From NCBI RefSeq assembly GCF_014490725.1, contig NZ_JACOQL010000002.1:186001-250000 (forward strand): DNA of 64,000 bases, in the 5' to 3' direction. The translations under genes and the position numbers were made by a program. Shown here piece after piece: positions 1 through 8,767 of the stretch. Source of the DNA: Paracoccus amoyensis (GTDB lineage: Bacteria; Pseudomonadota; Alphaproteobacteria; Rhodobacterales; Rhodobacteraceae). Position 1 is the first letter of the stretch, and each line of letters opens with the position of its first letter. The notes under the pieces are model-generated. The model was not told where the DNA came from. It was given only the letters and a program-made list of their open reading frames with translations, and made no database searches.

Positions 1-1354
1 TGTTGCGGACAAAGCGGTCCAGTTCTTTCAACTCTTCATCGGTAAAGCCGAAATAGGCTTTGCCGACGGTGACCAGCTGATCACCATCCCACAGGCCAAA
101 GGTGAAGTCGCTGTAAAAACCGGATCGCTTCCCGTGACCACGTTGCGCATAGAGCAGCACGGCATCGACCACCATCGGATCGCGTTTCCATTTGAACCAT
201 GGTCCGCGCGGACGGCCCGAAACATAGCGACTGTCGCGCCGTTTGATCATCACCCCTTCGATGACCGGGGACGGTGGATCGGTACGCAGGGCAGCCAGTT
301 CATCCCAGGTTGTGAAATCCAACAGCGGCGACAGATCAATGCCATCGCTGCCGAAATCGGCCTGCTCCAACAGCATTCGGCGCTGTGTCAGGGGCAGATC
401 ACGCAGATCGTCCCCTTGCCAGAACATTGCATCATAAACGCGCAATGCAGCCGGATGGCTTTCCAACATCGCCCGCGTGACGCTTTTCCGGCCAAGACGC
501 TTTTGAAGATCACCGAATGACGCCACCTCATTGCCGCGACGGACCAGCAATTCGCCATCAACCGCACCATCAAAATTCAGCGCACCGATCAGATCCGGGA
601 AAGAGGCGCTGATATCCTCGCCGGTGCGCGAATAAAGCCTGCGGACGCCCTGATCGTTGATGGCCTGAACGCGGATGCCATCCCATTTCCATTCGGCGAT
701 GTATTCCGAAGGATCAAGGCCGCGCAGCTGGTCCAGATCAACCGGCGTGGAGAGCATCACCGGCCTGAACGGCGCTTTCGCCGCATTTTCGGGGCGTGGG
801 CCGCCCGCGATCCAGTCAAACAGCGGCTGATAGGGCGGCGTCAGCCCGTGCCAGATCTCTTCGATATCGGCGACCGTGGGCTGCCCCATATCGGCCAGCG
901 CCATCCGCGCCATGCGTGCCGAAAGCCCGACCCGCATATTCCCGGTTGCCAGTTTCAGAAATGCCAGCCGCTGGGACGATCCAAGCCGGTCAAGCATCGC
1001 GGCGATTGCGGCGGGCAATCCGGCTTTTCCGGTTTCCGCCAGCAGCGCAACCGCCTGATGCAAGGGCACGTCTTCATCGCCGTCAGCTTGCCATAAAAGA
1101 GCGATGGTTTCCGCAAGATCACCGACGAAATCATAGGACAGGCTGAAAAGCTGTTCATCAACACGTTGGGCCATCAGCCCGCGCAGCAGACCGGGCGTGA
1201 CCGCGCGCAGCTTCAGATCGCCGGTCAGCGCCGCCAACGCGTAGCCGCGATCCGGGTCGGGCGTCGCCATCAGATAATGTCGCAACAATTGCAGCTTGGC
1301 ATTGCGGGCGGGGGTGAAGGCCAAACGCTCTAACAGGTTTGCGAAAGCCTTCAT
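1..1354 (-). CDS. ATP-dependent DNA ligase (3' part beyond window)
   Basis: This is a nucleotidyltransferase-type DNA ligase that seals nicks with ATP. The frame is open from the ATG at 1354 to the window edge, giving about 451 residues; the family usually has about 530, so the C-terminal OB-fold is largely missing from view. The active-site motif I reads EWKWDGIRV, with the adenylated lysine near residue 223. Further on are a motif III-like RVYDAMFW, a motif IV-like EGVMIKRRDSRY and a motif V-like WFKWKRDP. The N-terminal 200 residues match the helical DNA-binding domain of the bacterial ligase-associated damage-response family. The start overlaps the stop of the upstream exonuclease by 4 bases (ATGA), so the two are translationally coupled. 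In this family the ligase is often grouped with that exonuclease, an Lhr-like helicase and the PdeM endonuclease; the latter two may lie beyond the edge. Confidence 0.93.
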   Translation of the reverse strand, partial: MKAFANLLERLAFTPARNAKLQLLRHYLMATPDPDRGYALAALTGDLKLRAVTPGLLRGLMAQRVDEQLFSLSYDFVGDLAETIALLWQADGDEDVPLHQAVALLAETGKAGLPAAIAAMLDRLGSSQRLAFLKLATGNMRVGLSARMARMALADMGQPTVADIEEIWHGLTPPYQPLFDWIAGGPRPENAAKAPFRPVMLSTPVDLDQLRGLDPSEYIAEWKWDGIRVQAINDQGVRRLYSRTGEDISASFPDLIGALNFDGAVDGELLVRRGNEVASFGDLQKRLGRKSVTRAMLESHPAALRVYDAMFWQGDDLRDLPLTQRRMLLEQADFGSDGIDLSPLLDFTTWDELAALRTDPPSPVIEGVMIKRRDSRYVSGRPRGPWFKWKRDPMVVDAVLLYAQRGHGKRSGFYSDFTFGLWDGDQLVTVGKAYFGFTDEELKELDRFVRN

Positions 1355-2346
1355 TCCGGTTCGTCCTCGTATCCGACCAAGCGCAGCGGACGGGCGGCGA
1401 CCCCCTCAAGCTCGCACCAGCGCATCAACCCGTCCTCGGTTCCATGGGTGATCCAGACCTCCGACGGGGAAAGTTCGCGAATGGTGTTCGTAACTTGCGG
1501 CCAGTCGACATGATCGCTGATGATCAAAGGCAGTTCGACCCCGCGTTGCCGCGCACGCGCACGGACCTGCATCCACCCGGACGCGAAACCGATCACCGGA
1601 TCGCGAAAACGCTGAACCCAAGGGCTGGCAAAGGCCGAGGGCGGGGCGATCACCAGTTGCGCGGTGACAGTATCCGCTGTTGCCGGAACCAGCGGGCCAA
1701 GATCAATCCCCTGTGCGATGTGATAATCGCACAAATTCTGCAACGCGCCATGAATGGCAATCGGGCCATCAATGCCGGCCTGGCGTGCCAGCGCAATCAC
1801 GCGCTGCGCCTTGCCCAAGGCATAGGCACCGATCAGATGGGGACGATCAGGAAACTCTGCCATGCTGGCGGTCAACCGGGACATTTCCTGCAACGGGTCA
1901 GGGTGACAAAAGACGGGCAGGCCAAAGGTCGCCTCGGTCACGAAAATATCGCAAGGAACAGGCTCGAACGGCGCACAAACCGGGTTGGGGCGCCGGCAAT
2001 AATCGCCCGAGACGACAATCTTCGGGCCTTTGTCGGGCTGGATCGCGATCTGGGCCGAACCAAGAATATGCCCCGCCGGATGAAAGCTGACTGTGGTATC
2101 ATGAATTCGCAGGGGGCCATTGGCCACCTGCCGCTGGCCCGCGAAATCCTGACCATAGCGGATCGCCATGATGTCCAGCGTTTGGGCCGTCGCCAGAACG
2201 ACGCCATGTCCCGCCCGCGCATGGTCGCCATGTCCATGTGTGATCAGCGCCCGGTGAACCGGACGCACCGGATCGATGTAGAAATCGCCGGGCGGGCAAT
2301 AAAGCCCCTCAGGGGTCGGATGCAGGATCTGATCGGCACGCATCAT
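1351..2346 (-). CDS. ligase-associated DNA exonuclease (metallo-beta-lactamase/beta-CASP fold)
   Basis: A 331-residue metal-dependent nuclease of the metallo-beta-lactamase superfamily, the partner of the adjacent ATP-dependent ligase in a DNA end-processing module. The metal-binding signature HGHGDH is at residues 37-42. A second conserved block, FHPAGHILGSAQI, lies around 89-100, and SGDYCRRPNP around 112-121 supplies further metal ligands. The C-terminal half is beta-CASP-like. It starts at 2346 or, three bases later, at 2343, since two ATG codons stand side by side. It is the first gene of the pair and its stop overlaps the ligase start by 4 bases. Family assignment is strong; its exact polarity and substrate cannot be read from sequence. 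Confidence 0.92.
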   Translation of the reverse strand: MMRADQILHPTPEGLYCPPGDFYIDPVRPVHRALITHGHGDHARAGHGVVLATAQTLDIMAIRYGQDFAGQRQVANGPLRIHDTTVSFHPAGHILGSAQIAIQPDKGPKIVVSGDYCRRPNPVCAPFEPVPCDIFVTEATFGLPVFCHPDPLQEMSRLTASMAEFPDRPHLIGAYALGKAQRVIALARQAGIDGPIAIHGALQNLCDYHIAQGIDLGPLVPATADTVTAQLVIAPPSAFASPWVQRFRDPVIGFASGWMQVRARARQRGVELPLIISDHVDWPQVTNTIRELSPSEVWITHGTEDGLMRWCELEGVAARPLRLVGYEDEPE

Positions 2347-2373
2347 ACCAAGATGGCGAACATTTCGTGAAAA

Positions 2374-2850
2374 TCAACGCGGCAGCTTCAGCGGGCGCCC
2401 TTCGAATATCGTTTCCATCGAAAAGACGCCGGTCACGCGTTCCAGGTCCATATCCGCGATCAACGCCTTGTAGCAGCGATCATAGCCCGCCATCGAGGTC
2501 GTCACCAGTTTCGCCATATAGTCCCATTCGCCGCCAATCCGGTGAAATTCGGTAATTTCAGGGATGGATTCGACACGGGTGCGAAAACGCCGCGCCCAGG
2601 CGTCGTCGTGGTGGCGGGTGCGCATCATGACAAAAACCGTCAGTCGCAGGCCCGCTCGCGTCGCGTCGATAATCGCGCGGCTGCCTCTGAGGATGCCCGC
2701 ATCGGTCAGGCGTTGCAGGCGGCGCCAACAGGCATTTTGCGACAGCCCGATCCGATCTGCCAATTGTCGTTGCGACAGCGAGGCATCCTGCTGCAACGCG
2801 GATAGGATCAGGTGGTCGATTTCATCGATTTGCAAAGGTTGTTCGTTCAT
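2374..2850 (-). CDS. Lrp/AsnC family transcriptional regulator
   Basis: A 158-residue feast/famine regulator. Residues about 10-65 form the winged helix-turn-helix (SLSQRQLADRIGLSQNACW), followed by a RAM/AsnC ligand-binding domain that normally senses an amino acid and sets the oligomeric state. It is transcribed away from the class V aminotransferase that starts at 2942, with 91 bases between the starts; this divergent arrangement is typical when an Lrp protein controls its neighbour. The ligand and targets are unknown. Confidence 0.92.
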   Translation of the reverse strand: MNEQPLQIDEIDHLILSALQQDASLSQRQLADRIGLSQNACWRRLQRLTDAGILRGSRAIIDATRAGLRLTVFVMMRTRHHDDAWARRFRTRVESIPEITEFHRIGGEWDYMAKLVTTSMAGYDRCYKALIADMDLERVTGVFSMETIFEGRPLKLPR

Positions 2851-2941
2851 TTGACCCGATCTTTATGGGTATTTAAGCAAAGAAGAAATCAAAATTTGCA
2901 TCTTCCTGTGTCATATTTCGAAGGCAGCAGGAGGTCACCCG

Positions 2942-4333
2942 ATGGATATTTACAGCAAGTTTCGCGCCGGTCTGGGCGGAGTCGACAGCATCGAAGGCGG
3001 TTTGATCGGTCGCGATGCCGTCATCGACGGGCCGTTTGGGCAGAAGCAGATGATCTATGCCGATTACGTCGCCTCGGGGAGGGCGCTTCGCCAGATCGAG
3101 GCTTTCGTGATGGAGGAGGTTCTGCCCTGGTATGCCAACAGCCATACCGAGGCCAGCCATTGCGGCGGCATGATGACGCGGATGCGCCGCGCCGCCCGGG
3201 CCGAGATTTTGCGCTGCACCAATGGTGGGGCGGACCATGCCGTGATCTTTACCGGATCAGGCGCGACAGCAGGCATCAACCGGCTGGTGGGATTGTTTGA
3301 TGTCGGACCGGGCTGGACCGTGCTGATCGGGCCTTATGAACATCATTCGAACATTCTGCCGTGGCGCGAAAGCGGCGCAGAGGTGATCGAGCTGCCCGAG
3401 GCGGCCGAAGGTGGGATCGATATGGCGGCCCTGAAAGCTGCATTGGCGACCCTATCGGGTCACGTGGTCGGCGCGTTTTCGGCGGCATCGAACGTCACGG
3501 GAATCTTGACCGATGTCGCGCGTGTCACCCAAGTGATGAAGCAGGCGGGGGCGAAGGTCATTTGGGATTATGCAGGTGGTGCGCCCTATCTGCCGATCGA
3601 TCTGTCGCTGGGCATGGATGCCATTGTCGCCTCGCCCCATAAATTCATTGGCGGGCCGGGGGCGTCGGGCGTTCTGATCCTGCGGCGTGATGCCGTCGTG
3701 GCCGACACCCCCACGCTGCCGGGCGGCGGAACGGTCAGGTTCGTGAACAGCCATGGGCATGATTATGCACCCCTGGTCGAGGCAAGAGAGGAAGCGGGAA
3801 CGCCCAATGTCGTCGGTGATATTCGTGCCGCACTGGTTTTTGCGCTGAAGGACCATATCGGGCAGGCCCAGATCGACGCGGTTCATGCGTGCTGGATGGA
3901 AAAGGCGACACGGTTGCGCCATGTCCGGGGACTGACGTTGCTGGGGCACGCCACGGCGCCGCGCCTGCCGATCCTGTCGTTCCGGATCGGTGATGGTCAT
4001 GGCGGATTCATCCATCAGCAATTGGCCACGCGGATGCTGTCTGACCTTTACGGCGTTCAGGCGCGGGGCGGCTGCGCCTGTGCGGGGCCGTATGTGCATC
4101 GCCTGTTGGGGATCGGTGATCAGCAATCCGAGCGGTTGCGGGCCGCCATTCTGCGCGGGGATGAGATTGAGAAGCCGGGTTTCGTGCGCCTTAACCTGTG
4201 CTGGGCCGCGCCAGCGCCGCAGATTGATGCCATTCTGGATGCGATCACCGATCTGGCCGAAAATGCTTCGGCTTATGTCGACCGCTATTCCTGTGACACA
4301 TCGACCGCGATATTCACGCCACTGGCGGCATAG
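2942..4333 (+). CDS. class V aminotransferase / cysteine desulfurase-like PLP enzyme
   Basis: A 463-residue fold-type I PLP enzyme. The Schiff-base lysine is K234 in the motif SPHKFIGGPGASG, and a preceding block WDYAGGAPYLPIDL carries the PLP-nitrogen aspartate. Near the C-terminus RGGCACAGPYVHR resembles the mobile cysteine loop of SufS/Csd cysteine desulfurases, so a sulfur- or selenium-transfer reaction is possible. However, no suf or isc genes are adjacent, and the family also includes enzymes with other substrates. A strong ribosome site (AGGAGG) lies 6 bases before the ATG. The 3' end overlaps the convergent WYL regulator by 49 bases. The Lrp-type neighbour suggests regulation by an amino acid. 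Confidence 0.88.
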   Translation: MDIYSKFRAGLGGVDSIEGGLIGRDAVIDGPFGQKQMIYADYVASGRALRQIEAFVMEEVLPWYANSHTEASHCGGMMTRMRRAARAEILRCTNGGADHAVIFTGSGATAGINRLVGLFDVGPGWTVLIGPYEHHSNILPWRESGAEVIELPEAAEGGIDMAALKAALATLSGHVVGAFSAASNVTGILTDVARVTQVMKQAGAKVIWDYAGGAPYLPIDLSLGMDAIVASPHKFIGGPGASGVLILRRDAVVADTPTLPGGGTVRFVNSHGHDYAPLVEAREEAGTPNVVGDIRAALVFALKDHIGQAQIDAVHACWMEKATRLRHVRGLTLLGHATAPRLPILSFRIGDGHGGFIHQQLATRMLSDLYGVQARGGCACAGPYVHRLLGIGDQQSERLRAAILRGDEIEKPGFVRLNLCWAAPAPQIDAILDAITDLAENASAYVDRYSCDTSTAIFTPLAA

Positions 4334-5028
4334 GCCCGGTCCGTGCAGGCCTTTCGCGCCTCGGCGTAATCACGCACCAATGCGGCCCTGCGCGGGCGAA
4401 AGCTTTCGCCGGTCAGGGCCAATGCGGCGATGCGGTTGATGTGGAATATCCGATAGTCCATCCGCAGCCGACAATAGGCCAGCAGCATCAATGTGCGATG
4501 CGTGTAGGACAGCCCCAGTGGCCAGATGTCGCGCGTCGAAGGCGCGCCAGTCAAGTCGGTATAGTTGATCCGCAAGGTCAGTTCATTCCAGCAGGCATGG
4601 CGAATTGTGGCCAAATCTACCTGAGGCGGTTCGCGTTCGGGCGCCTCGGTAAAGCTGCGCATGATGGCGTGCAGCGCCTGTTGGGCCTGACGTTCGGGCA
4701 GCGTGGCGATGATCCGCGACAGGGCGGTTTGCGCGGCATCGGTCAGTTCGTCATCGCCAATTCCCGACAGGGCATCGACGGCAAGGCACAACGCCTCGAT
4801 CTCCAGCCGAGAGAAACTTTGCGGCGGCAAGGCCGGATCCTCGGTCAGAGTGTAGCCAAGCCCCGCCTCGCCATCGATCAAGGCGCCAGCCGCGCGCAGC
4901 GTCGCGATATCGCGGTAAAGCTGGCGCAGCGAGACGCCGGTTTCCTGCGCCAGCCGCCCGGCCGTCACCGGCGCAGGTAAGCGGCGCATCACATCCATCA
5001 GACGCATCAGGCGGTCGGTGCGGGCCAT
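4285..5028 (-). CDS. HTH/WYL-domain transcriptional regulator (YafY type)
   Basis: About 247 residues. An N-terminal winged helix-turn-helix (roughly residues 5-60, with LAQETGVSLRQLYRDIATL) is followed by a WYL domain, in which HRTLMLLAYCRLRMDYRIFH corresponds to the core. WYL proteins bind small ligands or nucleic acids and usually repress nearby genes. I chose the ATG at 5028 because AGAGG lies just upstream; an in-frame start at 5103 would overlap the divergent GST start region. It is divergent from the GST gene (start 5094), a likely target, and its end overlaps the convergent aminotransferase. Confidence 0.9.
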   Translation of the reverse strand: MARTDRLMRLMDVMRRLPAPVTAGRLAQETGVSLRQLYRDIATLRAAGALIDGEAGLGYTLTEDPALPPQSFSRLEIEALCLAVDALSGIGDDELTDAAQTALSRIIATLPERQAQQALHAIMRSFTEAPEREPPQVDLATIRHACWNELTLRINYTDLTGAPSTRDIWPLGLSYTHRTLMLLAYCRLRMDYRIFHINRIAALALTGESFRPRRAALVRDYAEARKACTDRAYAASGVNIAVDVSQE

Positions 5029-5093
5029 ACTGCCTCTTTCTGTCAGCAGGTCATGATTATGGTTTGCGCATAAGTCAAAAGGGATGCAAGCCA

Positions 5094-5690
5094 ATGCTAA
5101 CATTTTATCATTCGCCGAACAGCCGCTCGACCAGTGTGGCGCAGTTGATCGCGGAAATGGGAATCGGCGATCAGATCGAAACGGTCACGGTGACAATCCC
5201 ACGTCAGGACGGTTCGGGCGGGACCGATCCGGGCAACCCACACCCCGAAGGCAAGGTCCCTTATCTGACGGATGGCGACGATCATGTGCGCGAACGAGCG
5301 GCGATCATCCTGTATCTAACGGATCGCTTTCCCGAATCCGGTCTGGGCCGGTCTGTCGGCGATCCGCAGCGGGGGCGTTATCTGTCATGGCTGACATGGT
5401 ATCAGGGCGTGTTGGAACCTGTTACGATCCTGAGCTGGGCCAAGTTGGAACACCCCGCCATCTGGGCATCGCTGCGTGACTATGACACCGCGATCAGGCG
5501 GCTGGACGAGGTTTTGTCGGTGCAACCCTATCTGCTGGGCGATGATTACAGCGCCGCGGATTTGCTGTGCGTGGGCCCGTTTGCATGGTTTGGCGATCAG
5601 ATGCCAGCCACCCCGGCCATAACGGACTGGGTGCAGCGCTGTCAGGATCGCGATGCGGCCAAGGCGATACGGGCCGCCGACAATCCGTGA
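5094..5690 (+). CDS. glutathione S-transferase family protein
   Basis: A 198-residue GST. The N-terminal thioredoxin-like domain begins MLTFYHSPNSRSTSV, with a serine-rich active-site loop, and contains the cis-proline segment GKVPYLTD near residue 50. The C-terminal all-helical domain includes LGDDYSAADLLCVG. Family members conjugate glutathione to electrophiles or act as peroxidases; the substrate is unknown. The ATG at 5094 is preferred over 5064 because it begins the conserved beta strand and has AAGGG about 10 bases upstream. It is divergent from the WYL regulator. Confidence 0.9.
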   Translation: MLTFYHSPNSRSTSVAQLIAEMGIGDQIETVTVTIPRQDGSGGTDPGNPHPEGKVPYLTDGDDHVRERAAIILYLTDRFPESGLGRSVGDPQRGRYLSWLTWYQGVLEPVTILSWAKLEHPAIWASLRDYDTAIRRLDEVLSVQPYLLGDDYSAADLLCVGPFAWFGDQMPATPAITDWVQRCQDRDAAKAIRAADNP

Positions 5691-6611
5691 TCAGGAGGGC
5701 GTCGGCCGCTTGACAGGTGACGTCGCAGTGGCCGGCGCTTTGGACAGTTGCACCGCCAGAATGCCCATCATGATGATCCCCACGCCGATCACGTCACCGA
5801 TGCCCAGCTTTTCCCCCAAAAGCGCGGCGCCGGTGGCTACACCAAAAAACGGCGTCAGAAAATGGAAGGTCGCGGCACGGATTGCGCCGATACGATCCAC
5901 CAGCAGGAACCAGATCCAAGTGGCCGCCAATCCCGGCACCAGAACGGTGTAGATGAAGGCAATCACCAATCGCGGCTCAAAACTGATATGCCACGTCTCG
6001 AACATGGGTGAGATAACGGCCAGCGTCGCCGCGCCGACAAGCATCTGCAGGCCGACGATCATCATCACATTGCCGCCCCCGCTTGCGCCACGAACGGTCA
6101 GCGTCGCGACCGCCAGTGCGAGTGCCGCGATGAAGCACAGCACGATGCCCACGGGATCGCTGCCCCCCTGCAGCCGCGTTCCCATGATGATCGCCACGCC
6201 GACCAGACCCAGCATCAGGCCCAGAACGCCCAGCGGGCGCAGACGTTCGCCCATGGCGATCCAGCCGATAAAGGCAACCATCAGCGGCATGGTCGCCGCA
6301 ATGATCGACGCCAGCCCCGCCTCGATCCACTGCATCGCGATCCAGTTCAGGCCCAGATAGATCGCGTTCTGACACAGCCCCAGAATGATGACCGCACGCC
6401 ATTGGTTCCGGGTCAGCGTCCGCCATGTCTGCCCCATGGCCAGCGCGATCAGCACACCGATCGTTCCCGACAGCGCAAAACGCAGCGCAAGGGCCATCAG
6501 AGGCGGGATCTCGGTCACGATCATCCGGGTCGAGGTAAAGGCCGAGGCCCACATGATCGCGAAAACCACCCCCATCAGGATCGCGCGAATATCCATGATC
6601 GCCCCCGTCAT
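5691..6611 (-). CDS. EamA/DMT-superfamily transporter
   Basis: A 306-residue inner-membrane protein with ten predicted transmembrane helices arranged as two EamA repeats. Each repeat begins with a helix like AIMWASAFTSTRMIV and ends with VAFIGWIAMGERLRPLGVLGLMLG or the equivalent GVATGAALLGEKLGIGDVIGVG. Relatives export amino acids or other metabolites; the cargo is unknown. Its stop directly abuts the convergent GST stop. A second possible start is at 6596. Confidence 0.88.
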   Translation of the reverse strand: MTGAIMDIRAILMGVVFAIMWASAFTSTRMIVTEIPPLMALALRFALSGTIGVLIALAMGQTWRTLTRNQWRAVIILGLCQNAIYLGLNWIAMQWIEAGLASIIAATMPLMVAFIGWIAMGERLRPLGVLGLMLGLVGVAIIMGTRLQGGSDPVGIVLCFIAALALAVATLTVRGASGGGNVMMIVGLQMLVGAATLAVISPMFETWHISFEPRLVIAFIYTVLVPGLAATWIWFLLVDRIGAIRAATFHFLTPFFGVATGAALLGEKLGIGDVIGVGIIMMGILAVQLSKAPATATSPVKRPTPS

Positions 6612-6687
6612 TGCTTGACCGGCTTATCGCTAGCAGAGGGGGGAGACGATCAAAAGGCCGAAACCCGCAGGTCTGGGAAAAAAGAAA

Positions 6688-6711
6688 AGGCCGCACCAGA
6701 TGGCGCGGCCT
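6688..6711 (-). terminator. intrinsic terminator of the HU gene
   Basis: Read on the minus strand, a 7-base stem (AGGCCGC/GCGGCCT) with a 10-base loop is followed by TTTTCTTTTTT. It sits just after the HU stop at 6736. Confidence 0.75.
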
Positions 6712-6735
6712 GACCTTGGGTATCGCGAAAAGCGA

Positions 6736-7035
6736 TCAGCTGTTAACGCTGTCTTTCAGCGCCTTGGCAACGGTCACTTTGACCTGCTTGTCAGCCGGCT
6801 TGGTCATCATTTCCTGGGTCTGCGGGTTGCGGACCTGACGCTCGGGGCGGGCGCGGCAAGCAACCTTGCCGATGCCCGGCAGGGTCACGGCGCCACCAGC
6901 GGCGACCTCACGGGTGACAACTGCTGCAATCGCGTCCAGAGCGGCGGTTGCGGTTTTCTTATCCGAACCCATTTCTTCGGCCAGGGTCGCGACCAGTTGC
7001 GTCTTGGTCATCGGTTTTGCGGAAGGCATTGCCAT
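6736..7035 (-). CDS. HU family DNA-binding protein
   Basis: A 99-residue nucleoid protein of the HU/IHF fold. The N-terminal helices (TKTQLVATLAEEMGSDKKTA) are followed by the beta-arm region with the HU signature GKVACRARPERQVRNPQT, which inserts a proline into the DNA minor groove. HU dimers bend and compact DNA and assist replication, recombination and transcription. The ATG at 7035 is chosen because GGAG lies about 8 bases upstream and an upstream extension is non-conserved. It is monocistronic, with an intrinsic terminator. Confidence 0.93.
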   Translation of the reverse strand: MAMPSAKPMTKTQLVATLAEEMGSDKKTATAALDAIAAVVTREVAAGGAVTLPGIGKVACRARPERQVRNPQTQEMMTKPADKQVKVTVAKALKDSVNS

Positions 7036-7185
7036 AGTTCTGTCTCCTCTTGCCCTGTTCTGACGGGCCCACAAATTTGCGCCTTTTGCGGCATAACGCC
7101 TGCTACACACGGTTTTGACCGGCAGATCAAGCATTTTTCGCCGTTCCGGCGAAATCCGGCGGTTTGGCCGCAAGATGACGCTAGG

Positions 7186-8673
7186 TCACAGGAACGCTGT
7201 TTCGCTGAATGACCGCAATTTACGCGAATGGATGCGTTCAAGCGGCATTTCGCGCAGCTTCTCCATCGCACGAATGCCGATCAGCAGATGGTTTGCGACC
7301 TGCGTGCGATAGAAGTCGGTCGCCATGCCGGGCAGCTTCAATTCGCCATGCAGGGGCTTGTCGCTGACACATAGAAGCGTGCCATAGGGCACGCGAAAGC
7401 GAAATCCGTTCGCGGCGATGGTTGCGCTTTCCATATCCAGCGCGACGGCGCGCGACAGCGACAGCCGATGCACCGGACCGGAATGGTCGCGCAACTCCCA
7501 ATTGCGGTTGTCGATCGTGGCAACGGTGCCGGTGCGCATGATCCGCTTCAGCTCGTAATCCTCCAGCTTGGTGACTTCGGCGACGGCTTCCTGCAGGGCA
7601 ACCTGAACCTCGGCCAGCGGCGGGATCGGAACCCAGACCGGCAGATCATCGTCCAGCACATGATCTTCGCGCAGATAGGCATGGGCCAGCACGAAATCGC
7701 CAAGCCGCTGGCTGTTGCGCAGCCCCGCGCAATGGCCAACCATCAGCCAGGCATGCGGGCGCAGAACCGCGATGTGGTCGGTGGCGGTCTTGGCGTTTGA
7801 CGGACCCACGCCGATATTGACCAGCGTGATCCCCTGCCCGTCCTTGCTTTTCAGATGATAGGTCGGCATCTGCGGCATCTTGGCCAGAACCGGCAGTTCC
7901 GCATCCGCATCCGTGATTTCCTGATTTCCGGGCGCGACAAAGCTGGTGTAGCCAGAATTGGGGTCGGCCAAAGCGCGGCGGGCATATGCCTCGAACTCAT
8001 CCACATAGAACTGGTAGTTGGTGAACAGCACGAAATTCTGGAAATGTTCGGCGGCGGTTGCGGTATAGTGCTGCAAACGGGCCAGCGAATAATCCACGCG
8101 CTGCGCGGTAAAGGCTGCAAGATGCTGCGCCCCATCCAACAGCGGAACGGCGACCCCATTCACGATATCGTCGTTCATCGTCCGCAGATCGGGCACGTCA
8201 AAGACATCGCGAAGCGAAAAGTCCAGGACACCCTCTTGCGGCACGGCCAGTTCATTGGTCTGCGCCGCAACGGCGAAATGCACCGGCATCGGGGTGTCAC
8301 TGAAACCAACCGTCACCGGAACGCCATGGTTCTTGATCAGCAGGCCGATCTGTTCGGTCAGGTAGTTTTCAAACAGATCCGGTCGCGTGATGGTCGCGAC
8401 ATAGCTGCCCGGTTCGACCACATGGCCAAAGGACAGGCGCGAATCGACATGGGGATGAGAGTTCACCGTCAGGCGGATTTCCGGATAAAATGCCCGATAA
8501 CGTGCCGTGGGCTGATGGCCCTCCAGCGCGGTGGCAAAACGCTGAAGCAGGAAACCCGTCGCATCGGAATACAGCTGTTGCAGGCGCTTTACCGCGGCCT
8601 TGGGGTCCGTGAATTGTTCGCGGGCGACCGGCTCGGGCGTCTCGACCGGCAGAAAACGGGAATCCGTATCCAT
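7186..8673 (-). CDS. amn: AMP nucleosidase
   Basis: A 495-residue enzyme that hydrolyses AMP to adenine and ribose 5-phosphate in purine salvage and adenylate control. The N-terminal half (to about residue 190) is the regulatory AMP-nucleosidase domain. The C-terminal half is a nucleoside-phosphorylase-like fold with VNIGVGPSNAKT, LMVGHCAGLRNSQRLGDFVLAH, and a catalytic region AVALDMESATIAANGFRFRV. The start at 8673 has AAGGAA upstream. It is a single gene with divergent neighbours. Confidence 0.95.
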   Translation of the reverse strand: MDTDSRFLPVETPEPVAREQFTDPKAAVKRLQQLYSDATGFLLQRFATALEGHQPTARYRAFYPEIRLTVNSHPHVDSRLSFGHVVEPGSYVATITRPDLFENYLTEQIGLLIKNHGVPVTVGFSDTPMPVHFAVAAQTNELAVPQEGVLDFSLRDVFDVPDLRTMNDDIVNGVAVPLLDGAQHLAAFTAQRVDYSLARLQHYTATAAEHFQNFVLFTNYQFYVDEFEAYARRALADPNSGYTSFVAPGNQEITDADAELPVLAKMPQMPTYHLKSKDGQGITLVNIGVGPSNAKTATDHIAVLRPHAWLMVGHCAGLRNSQRLGDFVLAHAYLREDHVLDDDLPVWVPIPPLAEVQVALQEAVAEVTKLEDYELKRIMRTGTVATIDNRNWELRDHSGPVHRLSLSRAVALDMESATIAANGFRFRVPYGTLLCVSDKPLHGELKLPGMATDFYRTQVANHLLIGIRAMEKLREMPLERIHSRKLRSFSETAFL

Positions 8674-8767
8674 CAATGTGTTCCTTCTGATTGGGGTGAA
8701 TCTGCCAGCACCCGCGAAGGCAAGCAAGCGTCTGGCGCGACCTGCGCGCCATCGTTACGCTGGCGTC

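Noticed and set aside
1339..2370. Long plus-strand open frame opposite the exonuclease gene
   Set aside because: The minus strand holds a clear metallo-beta-lactamase nuclease with all motifs; the opposite frame has none and reflects codon bias.
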